Source of the DNA: an uncultured Clostridia bacterium
Lineage (GTDB): Bacteria > Bacillota > Clostridia > Oscillospirales > Acutalibacteraceae
Direction: 5' to 3'
Assembly: GCA_947572385.1 (NCBI GenBank)
Contig: CANPBX010000005.1
Span: 18,873 to 82,872, forward strand
DNA length: 64,000 bases
A model generated the notes under the pieces. It ran no database searches, had not been told where the DNA came from, and saw nothing but the letters and a program-made list of their open reading frames with translations. Shown here one piece after another: positions 32,851-42,510 of the stretch. The first letter of the stretch is position 1, and every line of letters starts with the position of its first letter. Position numbers and translations under genes: made by a program.

Positions 32851-33594
32851 ATGAACCAATCCTTTTATACAGCGGCAGTGGGGGCCTGGCAGCAGCAGGA
32901 GCGCCTGAATGTCCACGGCAACAATATAGCCAACATAAACAACTACGGCTTCAAGGCCAAGCGCCCGGTGTTCTCCGATTTGATGTACGCCTATATCCAG
33001 GGCGCCCAGCAGGACGAAATGCCCAGGGGCACCGGCGCCTACATGGTGTCCGCCGACACGGACTTCCACCAGAGCGGCTTTGCCGACACCGGCAGGGCCC
33101 TGGACTATGCCATAGAGGGTGACGGCTTCTTCGCGTTATGGGAGCCTTCAAGCGGCGAGTACACCTATACCCGGGACGGCTCGTTTACCATGTCCCAGTA
33201 TATGCTTGAGAACGAGGCCGGGGAGATGGAGACCCGATGGTACCTCTCAGACGGACAGGGGCGCTTTGTAATGGGCCGCGACGGGAGGCTCGTGGAGGTG
33301 GATGCCGACGATTCCCAGAATATGGCTGAAATGCTGCCGGTGGGCATCTTTGACTTTGTGAACACCAACGGGATGCTCAGCGTCAGCGAGAACCGCTTTG
33401 TGCCCATCGAGAAAAACGGCGGCCTGAGGGTCGGCAGCGGCAAGCTGGTCCAGGGCAAGCTGGAGCAGTCGAACGCGGACCTTGCAAACGAAATATCAAA
33501 GGTGATAGAATCCCAGCGGTCATTCACCTACGCTTTGAAAATGATACAGACTTCTGACGAGATCGAGACAACGGTGAATGATTTGCGCAGATAA
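32851..33594 (+). CDS. flgG: Flagellar rod protein, FlgG type (second copy)
   Basis: The 247-residue product is a second rod paralogue. It has the N-terminal signature (LNVHGNNIANINNYGFKAKR), the middle motif (YTYTRDGSFTMSQ) and the C-terminal core (LEQSNADLANEISKVIESQR). It follows the first rod gene by 17 bases. The pair most likely builds the distal rod that meets the FlgE hook. The fit to FlgG rather than FlgF is moderate. Confidence 0.85.
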   Translation: MNQSFYTAAVGAWQQQERLNVHGNNIANINNYGFKAKRPVFSDLMYAYIQGAQQDEMPRGTGAYMVSADTDFHQSGFADTGRALDYAIEGDGFFALWEPSSGEYTYTRDGSFTMSQYMLENEAGEMETRWYLSDGQGRFVMGRDGRLVEVDADDSQNMAEMLPVGIFDFVNTNGMLSVSENRFVPIEKNGGLRVGSGKLVQGKLEQSNADLANEISKVIESQRSFTYALKMIQTSDEIETTVNDLRR

Positions 33595-33617
33595 TTATAT
33601 AGGCTGGAGGTAATCGG

Positions 33618-34244
33618 ATGACAATAAAAAACTACCAGGAACTTAACAGCCTGGAGATGGACACCCTCAGGGAAATCGGCAGTATAGGCACCGGCAACGC
33701 GGCTACGGCCCTTTCCGGTATGCTGGGCTGCCCGGTGCATATCACCCTGCCTGAGGTACGCATTATGGAGTTCAACGAGGCCATTGACTGGATAGGCGGC
33801 CCCGAGCCGGTGACAGCAGGCGTGCTGGTACACATCGGCGGGCAGATCAACGGCATAATGCTCTCGGTGCAGCCCCTTGAGTTTATAAATATTATCCTCG
33901 AGCGTATGCTCTCCGTCTCCATCCAGGACTACAGCCAGCTGGCTGAGCTTGAGCGTTCCGCACTGGTGGAGGTTGGAAACATCATGATATCCACGTTTAT
34001 TAACGCCATGTCAAACCTGGCGGACATAAAGGTGGATCTCACAGTGCCCTGTCTGACAGTTGACATGCAGGGCGCGATACTGACGGTGCCCATGGCCGAG
34101 TATGGCGGGCAGTCCGATTATCTAATGGCCATCGGGGGTAATTTTTCCTGCGACGGACACGAGCTGCCCTGCCGCCTGATACTGTCCCCCGATATCAGGT
34201 CACTCAATTTCCTTTTGAGAAAGCTGGGCGTGGAAGATGGCTAA
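33618..34244 (+). CDS. cheC: CheY-P phosphatase CheC, one active site altered
   Basis: CheC removes phosphate from CheY-P and works with CheD in adaptation. The 208-residue product has two pseudo-symmetric sites. In the first, D15 and E19 are present but the expected Asn is Ser22 (REIGSIGTGNAATALS). In the second, E118 and N121 are intact (LVEVGNIMIS). In Bacillus the second site is known as the stronger one, so activity is likely kept. It overlaps cheD by eight bases, in line with their physical partnership. Confidence 0.93.
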   Translation: MTIKNYQELNSLEMDTLREIGSIGTGNAATALSGMLGCPVHITLPEVRIMEFNEAIDWIGGPEPVTAGVLVHIGGQINGIMLSVQPLEFINIILERMLSVSIQDYSQLAELERSALVEVGNIMISTFINAMSNLADIKVDLTVPCLTVDMQGAILTVPMAEYGGQSDYLMAIGGNFSCDGHELPCRLILSPDIRSLNFLLRKLGVEDG

Positions 34245-34725
34245 CAGTTCTAAATTAGTTATAGGCATTGCAGACATGAAGATGACAAACCAGGGCAACG
34301 AGCTCATCACATACGCGTTGGGCTCATGCTGCGGGATATGCCTCCTGGATCCAAATGTGCGGCTGGCTGCAATGATACACATAATGTTGCCGCTGAATAT
34401 GGAGGCAGGCCGCACAAACACAATGAAGTACGCGGATACCGGCATACGCGAGACCCTCAGGCAGATGGAGGCAAAGGGCGCCAGGAAAGTAAGGATAACG
34501 GCGAAGGTGGCCGGAGGGGCCAAGATGTTCGCGGTGTCCGGCTCAGGGGCCCTGGGGAACATAGGGCAGAGGAATATCGAGAGCGTACATAAAGTGCTCA
34601 AGGCCGAGGGTATCCGGCTGATAGCTGAAGACGTAGGGGGTTCGGTGGCGCGTACGCTGTCCTTTGACCCTGCAACAGGCAAGGCTACCATAAAGAGCTA
34701 CGGCAAACAGGATATCATACTGTAA
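34237..34725 (+). CDS. cheD: Chemoreceptor glutamine deamidase CheD
   Basis: CheD deamidates glutamines on chemoreceptors and binds CheC. The 162-residue product has the nucleophile Cys and the His of the active site in TYALGSCCGICLLDP and AAMIHIMLP, and the Thr-region YADTGI. Length is typical. The ATG lies within cheC. Its likely substrate includes the chemoreceptor at 4980-6764. Confidence 0.95.
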   Translation: MANSSKLVIGIADMKMTNQGNELITYALGSCCGICLLDPNVRLAAMIHIMLPLNMEAGRTNTMKYADTGIRETLRQMEAKGARKVRITAKVAGGAKMFAVSGSGALGNIGQRNIESVHKVLKAEGIRLIAEDVGGSVARTLSFDPATGKATIKSYGKQDIIL

Positions 34726-34743
34726 CGAAGGGAGTCAAGGATC

Positions 34744-35691
34744 ATGGCCATAGTAATGAACGACGACATACTGCTGGAGTCCGGTACGAATGAAATGCAA
34801 ATAATGCAGTTCTCCATTGACGGAGTCCTCTACGGCATCAATGTTGCCAAGGTACAGCAGATAATGATTTCGGAGCCGGTGAAGTTCATGCCACACACCC
34901 ACGAGGCGGTGGAGGGTATCTTCAAGCCCAGGGAAGAGGTGATAACGGTCATAAACCTTCCCAAGTATCTGGGTGTGAATAATTATGAGCCCAAGCCCGA
35001 CGACCTGTTTATACTTACCGGCTTCAACAAAATGACCGTGGCCTTCCGCATTCATACGGTGGTGGGCATTGCCACAGTCTCCTGGAAGGATATCCAGAAG
35101 CCTGACAATACCATAAGCGGCGGCAACGACGGCGTAGCCACAGGCATAGCCCAGTGCGGCAAGGATCTGGTCACCATACTGGACTTCGAGCGCATAGTGG
35201 CGGAGATATCCCCCTCGACCTCCATAAAGGTCAGCGAGATAGAGGAGATGGGCGAGCGCCAGCGCAACGATGTGCCTGTTTTAGTAGCTGAGGACTCCAT
35301 ACTTCTGTCGCATATGATACAGGAGTGCCTGAATAAGGCCGGATACATAAACCTGCGTATGTTCCCCAACGGACATGACCTGTGGAGCTTCCTGTCCCAG
35401 GCAAAGAAGAGTGGAACCCTGGATGAGCAGGCGGCCCTGATAGTTACGGATATTGAAATGCCCCAGATGGATGGGCACAGACTCACAAAGCTTGTGAAGA
35501 GCGACCCGGATATGAAGCATATACCCCTCATAATTTTCTCGTCGCTGATAAACGAGGAAATGCGCATTAAGGGTAAGGAGCTGGGCGCCGACGAGCAGAT
35601 GAGCAAGCCCGAGATCGGCAAGCTGGTCCATGTAATGGACGTGTTGCTTGAAAAGAAAAAGGAAGCCAAGGCAGAACGCCCGGCGGTGTAA
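34744..35691 (+). CDS. cheV: Chemotaxis adaptor CheV (CheW domain plus receiver)
   Basis: CheV couples receptors to CheA and is tuned by phosphorylation. The 315-residue product has a CheW-like domain (about 15-165; VLYGINVAKVQQIM, then EGIFKPREEVITVINLPKYLG) and a receiver domain (about 178-305) with the phospho-Asp in LIVTDIEMPQMDGHRL. It follows cheD by 18 bases. No separate cheW or cheA occurs here, so the array partners must be encoded elsewhere. Confidence 0.94.
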   Translation: MAIVMNDDILLESGTNEMQIMQFSIDGVLYGINVAKVQQIMISEPVKFMPHTHEAVEGIFKPREEVITVINLPKYLGVNNYEPKPDDLFILTGFNKMTVAFRIHTVVGIATVSWKDIQKPDNTISGGNDGVATGIAQCGKDLVTILDFERIVAEISPSTSIKVSEIEEMGERQRNDVPVLVAEDSILLSHMIQECLNKAGYINLRMFPNGHDLWSFLSQAKKSGTLDEQAALIVTDIEMPQMDGHRLTKLVKSDPDMKHIPLIIFSSLINEEMRIKGKELGADEQMSKPEIGKLVHVMDVLLEKKKEAKAERPAV

Positions 35692-35706
35692 GGAAGGTCG
35701 CAAATT

Positions 35707-36975
35707 ATGAGAGAGAGATACATCGTCCGGCAGCCGGTCAAGAATGATAAAAACCAGATTGTAGCATACGAGCTGCTGTACTATGGGGAGAACCAGGCCT
35801 ATGGCAACAGCGACGAGAGCTCTAACGAGTTTGCCGTAGCCGACACGGTATACAGCTTCCTTATGCAGAATGTGGAGAAGTCCCTGACAGACGCCCTGCA
35901 TTTCATGACCTTCACCACTACCCTGCTGATGAAGAAGACCCCTGCGCTGTTCCCCAAGGAGAACCTGGTCATCCAAATAGACGACAGCGTGGTGATACAT
36001 CCCCTTGCCCTGCGTTTTGTGCAGCAGTACGCCAGGGACGGCTATAAGATTGCGGTGAACGAGTTCCAGTTTGCGCCGAGATACCTGTCGTTGATTGACT
36101 TTATCGACTATATAAAGCTGAATGTAAAGACCACAAACCTTATAAGCGCAAAGAATATCGTCAACCTTGCCGGAAGCATGAACAAGAAGGTTATAGCTAC
36201 CAACGTCGATGACGAGGAGCTTTATAAAGCCGCCATCGAGCTGGGCGTATACGCCTTGGAGGGTAGCTATGTTGCAAAACAGCTGGCTACAAAGGCCCAC
36301 TCCAGCGGGTATCTCCAGAGCAACTTCTTCAGGCTTATGGTAGCCGTGGTGAAGGAGGAGCCGGACATGGAGGAGATAGAGCAGATTATCTCCATGGACG
36401 CCACCCTTACATACGGCCTTCTGCGCGTGGCAAACTCGGCGTACTTCACCACCAATAAGATAACTACGATTCGTCAGGCCCTGGTTAGCCTGGGTATTTC
36501 CCAGCTCAAGCAGTGGATATACCTTCTGAGCACCACCAACGCCAATGACGAGATAGACGAGACCGCCGAGGAGTTCCTGAAGGTCTCCTTCATGCGCGCC
36601 AGCTTCTGCAGTGAGCTTATGCGCTTCATAAAGGGTATGCCCATCTCCCGCTCGGACGCATACCTAATGGGCATGTTCTCCACCCTTGAGCACCTTATCG
36701 ACGCCCCAATGGAGGAGATACTCTCAACTGTGCCCATTGCCGAGGAGATAAAGTCGGCTATACTGCTCCACGAAGGCCGCTGCGGTCAGCTGTACGACTT
36801 GGTGCTCAGCTATGAGCAGGCGGACTGGGAAAAGATAACCAATTACGCCGAGGAGCTGGGCATTCCCGCCCATACCCTCACCAATGTCTATTTCAACTGC
36901 ACCGAGTCGGTGAATGCCACCTGGAAGCAGATAATCTCGCCTCAGCAGCCCCCTATGCCGGAGGTAGCCCAGTAA
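35707..36975 (+). CDS. EAL-HDOD protein with degenerate EAL domain
   Basis: The 422-residue protein has a YuxH-like layout: an EAL-fold domain (about 1-205) and an HDOD domain (about 210-400). The EAL signature is changed to YELLY, and the catalytic acidic loops (usually DDFG) read NEFQFA, so cyclic-di-GMP cleavage is unlikely. The HDOD part (MDATLTYGLLRVANSAYF, then RQALVSLGISQLKQWI) is well kept but lacks HD metal residues. It closes the flagellar and chemotaxis operon before a terminator. A regulatory or binding role is inferred. Confidence 0.85.
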   Translation: MRERYIVRQPVKNDKNQIVAYELLYYGENQAYGNSDESSNEFAVADTVYSFLMQNVEKSLTDALHFMTFTTTLLMKKTPALFPKENLVIQIDDSVVIHPLALRFVQQYARDGYKIAVNEFQFAPRYLSLIDFIDYIKLNVKTTNLISAKNIVNLAGSMNKKVIATNVDDEELYKAAIELGVYALEGSYVAKQLATKAHSSGYLQSNFFRLMVAVVKEEPDMEEIEQIISMDATLTYGLLRVANSAYFTTNKITTIRQALVSLGISQLKQWIYLLSTTNANDEIDETAEEFLKVSFMRASFCSELMRFIKGMPISRSDAYLMGMFSTLEHLIDAPMEEILSTVPIAEEIKSAILLHEGRCGQLYDLVLSYEQADWEKITNYAEELGIPAHTLTNVYFNCTESVNATWKQIISPQQPPMPEVAQ

Positions 36976-36988
36976 TAACAGCAGCCCT

Positions 36989-37014
36989 ATGCCCTCATAC
37001 TGAGGGCATTTTTG
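36989..37014 (+). terminator. Terminator of the flagellar and chemotaxis operon
   Basis: ATGCCCTCA (36989-36997) pairs with TGAGGGCAT (37001-37009), followed by a T run. It lies 13 bases after the EAL-HDOD gene. Confidence 0.9.
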
Positions 37015-37074
37015 CTATATAGAATTGTTATGGATTTAACTTGGCAGGCTGCCGGAAAATACTGAATAATTTAC

Positions 37075-37103
37075 TTGAAAATCAGTAAAAAACTTTATAT
37101 AAT
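37075..37103 (+). promoter_or_regulatory. Promoter of glgX
   Basis: TTGAAA (37075-37080), 17 bases, TATAAT (37098-37103), 44 bases before the gene start. Confidence 0.75.
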
Positions 37104-37147
37104 ATATGGTATAGCCTATATTTATTGCCACGAAAGGAAGTTTCCCC

Positions 37148-39289
37148 ATGGAAAACAATCTCCGCCCCCTGGACGTGCATACCCTTGACAAGATAGACAC
37201 CATGGCAGCCATGAAGCTGCCAAGCAATATCCACCTGGCGCCACTGGATTTTATCGAGTGCAACGGCGTCACATACTCTATACGCCCCGGCTTCTACGAG
37301 ATAAACGGGGCTACCGCCATCCCAGGCGGCGTAAACTTCACTGTACACTCAAACGGGGCCACCGCCATAACCCTTCTCCTTTACCATCCCGGCGAGGACC
37401 ATCCCTACGGCGAGATACCCTTCCCCGAGCCCTATAAGATAGGCAACGTGTACTCAATGATAGTCTTCCGCCTGGACATTGCCGAGTTCGAGTATGCCTA
37501 CCGTGTGGACGGCCCCTACGACCCAAAGAAGGGCCTGATATTCGACCGCAGCAAGCCCCTTCTGGACCCCTACGCCAAGGCAGTCACAGGCCAGAGGGAG
37601 TGGGGGGAGAACCAGCCGGGCATGCAGCAGTACAAGGCCAGGGTAGTGAAAAACGACTTCGACTGGGGCAACTTCTCCCAGCCGATGGTGCCCAACGAGG
37701 ACCTGATAATCTACGAGCTCCATGTGCGCGGCTTTACCAAGGACAGCTCATCAGGGGTCGCCAACCCCGGCACCTTCGAGGGCCTTCGTGAGAAGATACC
37801 CTATCTCAAGGAGCTTGGCGTAAACGCCGTAGAGCTTATGCCAATCTTTGAGTTCGACGAAATGCAGGACTACAGAGAGCACGAGGGCAATAAGCTCTAT
37901 AACTACTGGGGATACAGCTCCGTCAGCTTCTTTGCGCCCAACACCAGCTATACCGCCACCAACGAGCATAACCGTGAGGGCAACGAGCTCAAGCGCCTTA
38001 TCAGGGAGCTGAATGAGAACGGCATTGAGGTCTACCTGGACGTGGTCTTCAACCACACCGCAGAGGGCAACGAGCACGGCCCCTTCTTCTCCTTCAAGGG
38101 CTTTGACAACAATATCTACTACCTGCTGACCCCAGAGGGCTACTACTACAATTTCAGCGGCTGCGGCAACACCTTAAACTGCAACCACCCCATTGTCCAC
38201 CAGATGATTCTGGACTGCCTGCGCTACTGGGTCACCACCTACCGCATAAACGGCTTCCGCTTCGACCTTGCCTCTATTCTAGGCCGGAATGAGGACGGCT
38301 CGCCTATGGATAAGCCGCCCCTGCTGCAATCCCTGGCCTTTGACCCGATTTTGGGCGGGGTAAAGCTCATAGCCGAGGCCTGGGACGCGGGCGGCCTCTA
38401 CCAGGTGGGCACCTTCCCCTCCTGGAACCGCTGGGCCGAGTGGAACGGGAAATACAGGGACGATATGCGCGCCTATATCAAGGGTGACGGCGGTACGGCA
38501 AACCTTGCCGCCCAGCGGATATCAGGCTCCAGGGATATATACGAGTCCAAGGGCCGGAAAAACGCCTCTGTAAACTTCCTCACCTGTCACGATGGCTTCA
38601 CCCTATATGACCTCTTCGCCTATAACGACAAGCATAATGACGCAAACGGCTGGAACAACACAGACGGCACCTGGAACAACTACAGCTGGAACTGCGGAGC
38701 AGAGGGGGAGACCAGTGACCCCCAGGTGAACGAGCTGCGCCTTAGGATGATACGAAACTCCTTTGCCCTCTTAATGTGCAGCCGGGGAATACCAATGTTC
38801 CTCTCCGGGGACGAGTTCTGCAATACCCAGTTCGGCAATAATAACGCCTACTGCCAGGACAATATAACCTCCTGGCTGGACTGGCGCAGGCTCGATAAGT
38901 ACAGGGATATGTTCGGCTTCTTCAAGTATATGATAGCTTTCAGGAAGGCGCATCGGGTCCTGCGCGCTGATTTGAGCGGCGGGGTCATGGGCTTCCCGGA
39001 TGTGAGCTTCCACGGCGTCACCCCATGGAAGAACGACGGCTTCACCGCCGATGAGCACTATGTAGGCGTGATGTTCGCCGGATATGAGCGGGACAGTGGG
39101 GCGGAGGTAGTCTACGTGGCTTCAAACGCCTACTGGGGAGAGCTGGACGTTACCCTGCCCGAGCTGCCACTATCCATGCATTGGGAAATGGTGTGCAGCA
39201 CATGGCAGTCCGAACAGCACCCGCAGCGCTTTGAGAGCCGCAGCTTCCGCATAGGCCCACGCTCCGTGATCGTTTTCCTGGGACATTGA
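37148..39289 (+). CDS. glgX: Glycogen debranching enzyme GlgX/isoamylase type (GH13)
   Basis: This enzyme cuts alpha-1,6 branch points in glycogen or related glucans. The 713-residue product has an N-terminal CBM48-like domain (about 40-130) and a GH13 barrel. Catalytic residues are visible: Asp373 as nucleophile (GFRFDLASIL), Glu410 as acid/base (LIAEAWDAGG) and Asp482 (TCHDGFTLYD); DVVFNHTAEG is the first conserved region. No signal peptide, so it acts inside the cell. AAAGGAAG precedes the ATG. It is a single-gene unit between two terminators. Confidence 0.92.
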   Translation: MENNLRPLDVHTLDKIDTMAAMKLPSNIHLAPLDFIECNGVTYSIRPGFYEINGATAIPGGVNFTVHSNGATAITLLLYHPGEDHPYGEIPFPEPYKIGNVYSMIVFRLDIAEFEYAYRVDGPYDPKKGLIFDRSKPLLDPYAKAVTGQREWGENQPGMQQYKARVVKNDFDWGNFSQPMVPNEDLIIYELHVRGFTKDSSSGVANPGTFEGLREKIPYLKELGVNAVELMPIFEFDEMQDYREHEGNKLYNYWGYSSVSFFAPNTSYTATNEHNREGNELKRLIRELNENGIEVYLDVVFNHTAEGNEHGPFFSFKGFDNNIYYLLTPEGYYYNFSGCGNTLNCNHPIVHQMILDCLRYWVTTYRINGFRFDLASILGRNEDGSPMDKPPLLQSLAFDPILGGVKLIAEAWDAGGLYQVGTFPSWNRWAEWNGKYRDDMRAYIKGDGGTANLAAQRISGSRDIYESKGRKNASVNFLTCHDGFTLYDLFAYNDKHNDANGWNNTDGTWNNYSWNCGAEGETSDPQVNELRLRMIRNSFALLMCSRGIPMFLSGDEFCNTQFGNNNAYCQDNITSWLDWRRLDKYRDMFGFFKYMIAFRKAHRVLRADLSGGVMGFPDVSFHGVTPWKNDGFTADEHYVGVMFAGYERDSGAEVVYVASNAYWGELDVTLPELPLSMHWEMVCSTWQSEQHPQRFESRSFRIGPRSVIVFLGH

Positions 39290-39298
39290 GCAATTAAT

Positions 39299-39330
39299 AA
39301 CACCCTCCTCAGTTTACTGGGGAGGGTGTT
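39299..39330. terminator. Bidirectional terminator between glgX and the CmpB-like gene
   Basis: AACACCCTCC (39299-39308) pairs with GGAGGGTGTT (39321-39330) between convergent genes. The A and T tracts are short on both sides. Confidence 0.75.
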
Positions 39331-39337
39331 CGTATGT

Positions 39338-40888
39338 TCATTCCGCCGTTGGTACCGCCTGGTTATCCTTGAGCTTATCCACAAGCTCAGGCTTGCCGAC
39401 GTACTGCATATGCGGGTATATAACCCGGAGCACTTCGTCGGGGAAGGCCCTGTCAAAAAACTCCTGCACGGCATTTGTGGCAGGCGCACCGTCTATCCGC
39501 TCATACTGCCTGTATACCGCCCCGGCAGATACAGCCATATCGACCGCCATAAACACCGTAAACACTACCGTCAGCACACGCCCAAGCTTCTTCGGCACCT
39601 GCTCAAGCTTTTTAGACACCACCGGGTACAGGTCCTTCACCCATACCAGCCCAAGTATCCCCCAAAAGATAGAGTACATAAGGTTGGTGCGCCCGCCCAC
39701 ATTAAATGCCGAGTCGCTGTACTCCCAGGACACGGTGCCGAAGGCCGCCTGCTGGACGAAGCTGCAAAAATACTCGAAGGCCGCGCCCACCACCATGCTG
39801 GCGATGAATATCAGCACGTCCCTTTGGTTGTACATCCTGCGAAGGAACAGGGTTATGGCCACGGCCCCGAAGCCGTACACCAGAATAAAGGGGCCCAGCA
39901 CCAGGCTTACCCGCAGCTCAAACTGATGGGGCGGCAGTATAAGGGCGTATACGGTCTCAAGAAAACAGCCCACCACGTTGCCCGCCATGAATATCCAAAA
40001 GAGCTTCTCATAGCATATCATGTATCCAAAGGGCTTCTCCTGGCCCTCGCTGATATGGGGCTCATAGGCCTCTATAGCCGCCTGGTTGCGGCGTATAATG
40101 GCGTCCCGGGACTTTCTGCGGAACACGTCGATGCTCTCCCGCAGGGCCTCCAGCTGCTCGTTATGCCTGAGGGATTTAAGGTCCGGGAAGGCCTTCAGCA
40201 GGCGGCGGTGCAGCACATTGGAGTGCAGGGCCTGCTCATATCTCTCGTGGAGCTTTTCAGCGTCCAGCTGCATGACCTCGGCCCGCTTTTTGGCGCTGGC
40301 GGCGTGCTCAAACAGCCCCTTGCCCAGCTTGTCGGAGTCGGCTTTAAGCCGCGCGGCCACCAGGTCGAGCATCTTCAGCTTGCGGTTGAGCCCTATGATG
40401 GACACCACGGTTACCGACAGGTCAGCAATAAGGATCCCGCCCATTACCGCCAGCAGCACCCACCCAAGGGCCTGAGGCATAAGGTGTACCAGGCGGCTGG
40501 TGGAGGGCACGATAAAGCGAACCACCACCGCGCCCGCAAAGCCCCAGAGTACGGAGAATTTCAGGCAGACGTAGCCGCTCAGGTTGTGGGGTTCATTGGA
40601 ATAGTCCCACCACTTCTGGCGGAATATCTTTTCAAGCAGGAAGCCCGCTGTCCACTCGAGAGCCGAGCCCAGTATCATGGAGCCCAAAAACAGCATTAGA
40701 GGGCTCTCCGCAAAGGGTCCCATAAACAGTGCGATAAGCGCCACGCCTACGCCATAGATGGGGCATACCGGACCGTTGAGAAACCCACGGTTTACAAAGC
40801 GCTTCTCTATAGCCGCCGCATACAGCACCTCCCCGCACCAGCCAAGGAACGCGTAGATAAAGAAACAGTAGAGATAGGTGTAAAGCAT
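39338..40888 (-). CDS. Membrane protein with two ABC_trans_CmpB-type domains
   Basis: The 516-residue protein contains the CmpB-type membrane domain (putative ABC transporter type IV family) twice: residues about 1-170 and about 293-460. The halves share the pattern FLGW/FLET, a Gly-Pro-Val/Phe and Tyr-Gly-x-Gly stretch, then LEW/FEY and WDYS/WEYS. A charged coiled-coil linker (about 170-285) joins them. Single-domain proteins are the common form. The ATG has GGAGG upstream. No ATPase gene is adjacent and the transported substrate, if any, is unknown. Confidence 0.8.
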   Translation of the reverse strand: MLYTYLYCFFIYAFLGWCGEVLYAAAIEKRFVNRGFLNGPVCPIYGVGVALIALFMGPFAESPLMLFLGSMILGSALEWTAGFLLEKIFRQKWWDYSNEPHNLSGYVCLKFSVLWGFAGAVVVRFIVPSTSRLVHLMPQALGWVLLAVMGGILIADLSVTVVSIIGLNRKLKMLDLVAARLKADSDKLGKGLFEHAASAKKRAEVMQLDAEKLHERYEQALHSNVLHRRLLKAFPDLKSLRHNEQLEALRESIDVFRRKSRDAIIRRNQAAIEAYEPHISEGQEKPFGYMICYEKLFWIFMAGNVVGCFLETVYALILPPHQFELRVSLVLGPFILVYGFGAVAITLFLRRMYNQRDVLIFIASMVVGAAFEYFCSFVQQAAFGTVSWEYSDSAFNVGGRTNLMYSIFWGILGLVWVKDLYPVVSKKLEQVPKKLGRVLTVVFTVFMAVDMAVSAGAVYRQYERIDGAPATNAVQEFFDRAFPDEVLRVIYPHMQYVGKPELVDKLKDNQAVPTAE

Positions 40889-40965
40889 AGAACAGTCCTC
40901 CGTATGACAGATATGCGCCTAAAACTCAGACTATTTTAGCAGAGTATAATTAAATTGTAAACCCC

Positions 40966-42462
40966 TTAACGCCTTTCAAGATCCTTAATAATTTCCGCCA
41001 GCATACCGACAATATCTGTAGGCAGCATTCCCCTCTCGGAAAACCTGTCACGGCACCAGTTTCCAGCCAGCCCATGGAGGTAAGCGGCCCCCGCAGCCGC
41101 CTCAAAAGGGCCGGCCCCTTGGGCAAGGAATGCTCCGGCCATCCCCGCCAGTACATCGCCGCAGCCGCCCTTAGCCATGCCCGGGTTGCCGGTGGGGTTT
41201 ATAGCGGCCCTGCCCTCAGGAGAGGCAATGACCGTAGCCGCCCCCTTGAGCAGCGCCGTGCCGCCTGTAAGCTCAGAGAGCTCAAAAGCGGCGGGTATAC
41301 GCTCACTCTGTATCTGCTGCACGCTCCTGCCAAGAAGCCGGGAGGCCTCTCCAGGGTGAGGCGTAACCACATGGGGCACGGCAAGGCTTTTCAGGTCAAA
41401 CCCAGTCCTGGCGCAGAAGTTCAGCCCGTCGGCGTCTATAAGCAAAGGTGCCGGGCACTCCTCCAGGACCCTCCTTATGACCTCATCCTGCCCGCTCCCA
41501 AGCCCGCAGCCCAGCACACAGGCTGAAGCAGCTTTTAGGGCGCGGAGAAGCTCATCGCCGCCATCTCCACTGGCTATAACTGTAAAAACAGCCTCGGGCA
41601 CGGCTCCGGCTATAATAGGGTAGACCCGCTCCCTGCACACGATATCCAGCAACCCGACCCCGCACCTGAGGGCTGCCCGGGCCGCCATAATACACGCCCC
41701 AGCCATGCCCCAGCTGCCGCATACCATCAGAAGCCGTCCCCGGCTCCCCTTATGGGCCTGGGCCCCGGCTAATTCCAGCAGGGGAGAGAGGCGCTCCGGC
41801 CCGGTTATCTCCCAAAGGGTCTCAGCCTTCGCAGTAAGCTTCTCCGGCACGCCAACCTGGCAGACCCTGACCTCCCCGCAAAATTCCTTTGCAGGATAGC
41901 TGACATGGGCGGGCTTGAGCCCGGTGAAGGCCGCGGTAATATCAGCCCTAAAGGTATCCTTGCAGGCACGGCCGCTGTCGCACTCAGCCCCGCTGGGCAG
42001 GTCAGCCGCAAGCTTATGGCAGTGGGACTCATTGGCTATCCCCAGATACTCGGCGGATACCCCGTCCAGCTCACCTTTGAACCCAAACCCATACACACAG
42101 TCCACAATGAGCCCGGCCCCTCTAAGGGCGGCTTTAGCCTCGGCTCCGGGGCCCAGTACCCTCACAGCCCCGGGGAGCCTGTCAAAGGCCGCTCTGGAGA
42201 GCTTAGTCCCCGGCTCGCCGTGGAGCAGTATCACTGTGCAGACCACTCCCATCCCGGCAAGCTCCCCGGCGCAGACAAAGCCGTCCCCGCCGTTATTGCC
42301 CCTGCCGCAGAGGAGCGCCGCCCTGCTGGGGAGCCCCCAGGATCCCACCGCTAACCGTGCAAGTGAGGCCCCCGCCCGGTCCATCATCTCAGAGAGGCTG
42401 ATGCCTTCCCGCTCCCCGGCCTGTTCCAGCGCCTGTATCTCTGTTTTACTAAAAAGCTTCAT
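40966..42462 (-). CDS. nnr: Bifunctional NAD(P)HX epimerase and ADP-dependent dehydratase
   Basis: This repair enzyme restores damaged, hydrated NADH and NADPH. The 498-residue product has the YjeF-N epimerase domain (about 1-210; LCGRGNNGGDGFVCAGELA) and a ribokinase-like dehydratase domain (about 225-498; TPHPGEASRLLG, then GMAKGGCGDVLAGM). Both signature regions are intact. GGAGG lies ten bases before the ATG. The gene diverges from the riboflavin transporter unit and their -10 boxes overlap. It precedes the CmpB-like gene by 77 bases. Confidence 0.93.
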   Translation of the reverse strand: MKLFSKTEIQALEQAGEREGISLSEMMDRAGASLARLAVGSWGLPSRAALLCGRGNNGGDGFVCAGELAGMGVVCTVILLHGEPGTKLSRAAFDRLPGAVRVLGPGAEAKAALRGAGLIVDCVYGFGFKGELDGVSAEYLGIANESHCHKLAADLPSGAECDSGRACKDTFRADITAAFTGLKPAHVSYPAKEFCGEVRVCQVGVPEKLTAKAETLWEITGPERLSPLLELAGAQAHKGSRGRLLMVCGSWGMAGACIMAARAALRCGVGLLDIVCRERVYPIIAGAVPEAVFTVIASGDGGDELLRALKAASACVLGCGLGSGQDEVIRRVLEECPAPLLIDADGLNFCARTGFDLKSLAVPHVVTPHPGEASRLLGRSVQQIQSERIPAAFELSELTGGTALLKGAATVIASPEGRAAINPTGNPGMAKGGCGDVLAGMAGAFLAQGAGPFEAAAGAAYLHGLAGNWCRDRFSERGMLPTDIVGMLAEIIKDLERR

Positions 42463-42481
42463 GAACGACCTCCGTATGCTC

Positions 42482-42510
42482 TTGACGATCCGTTAAATAC
42501 ATACTATAAT
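42482..42510 (+). promoter_or_regulatory. Promoter of the FMN riboswitch-ribU unit
   Basis: TTGACG (42482-42487), 17 bases, TATAAT (42505-42510). Transcription would start just before the riboswitch. Confidence 0.8.

Noticed and set aside
39326-40699. Plus-strand frame of 457 codons opposite the CmpB-like gene
   Set aside because: The minus-strand gene has clear membrane domains and a ribosome site; the plus-strand frame has neither.
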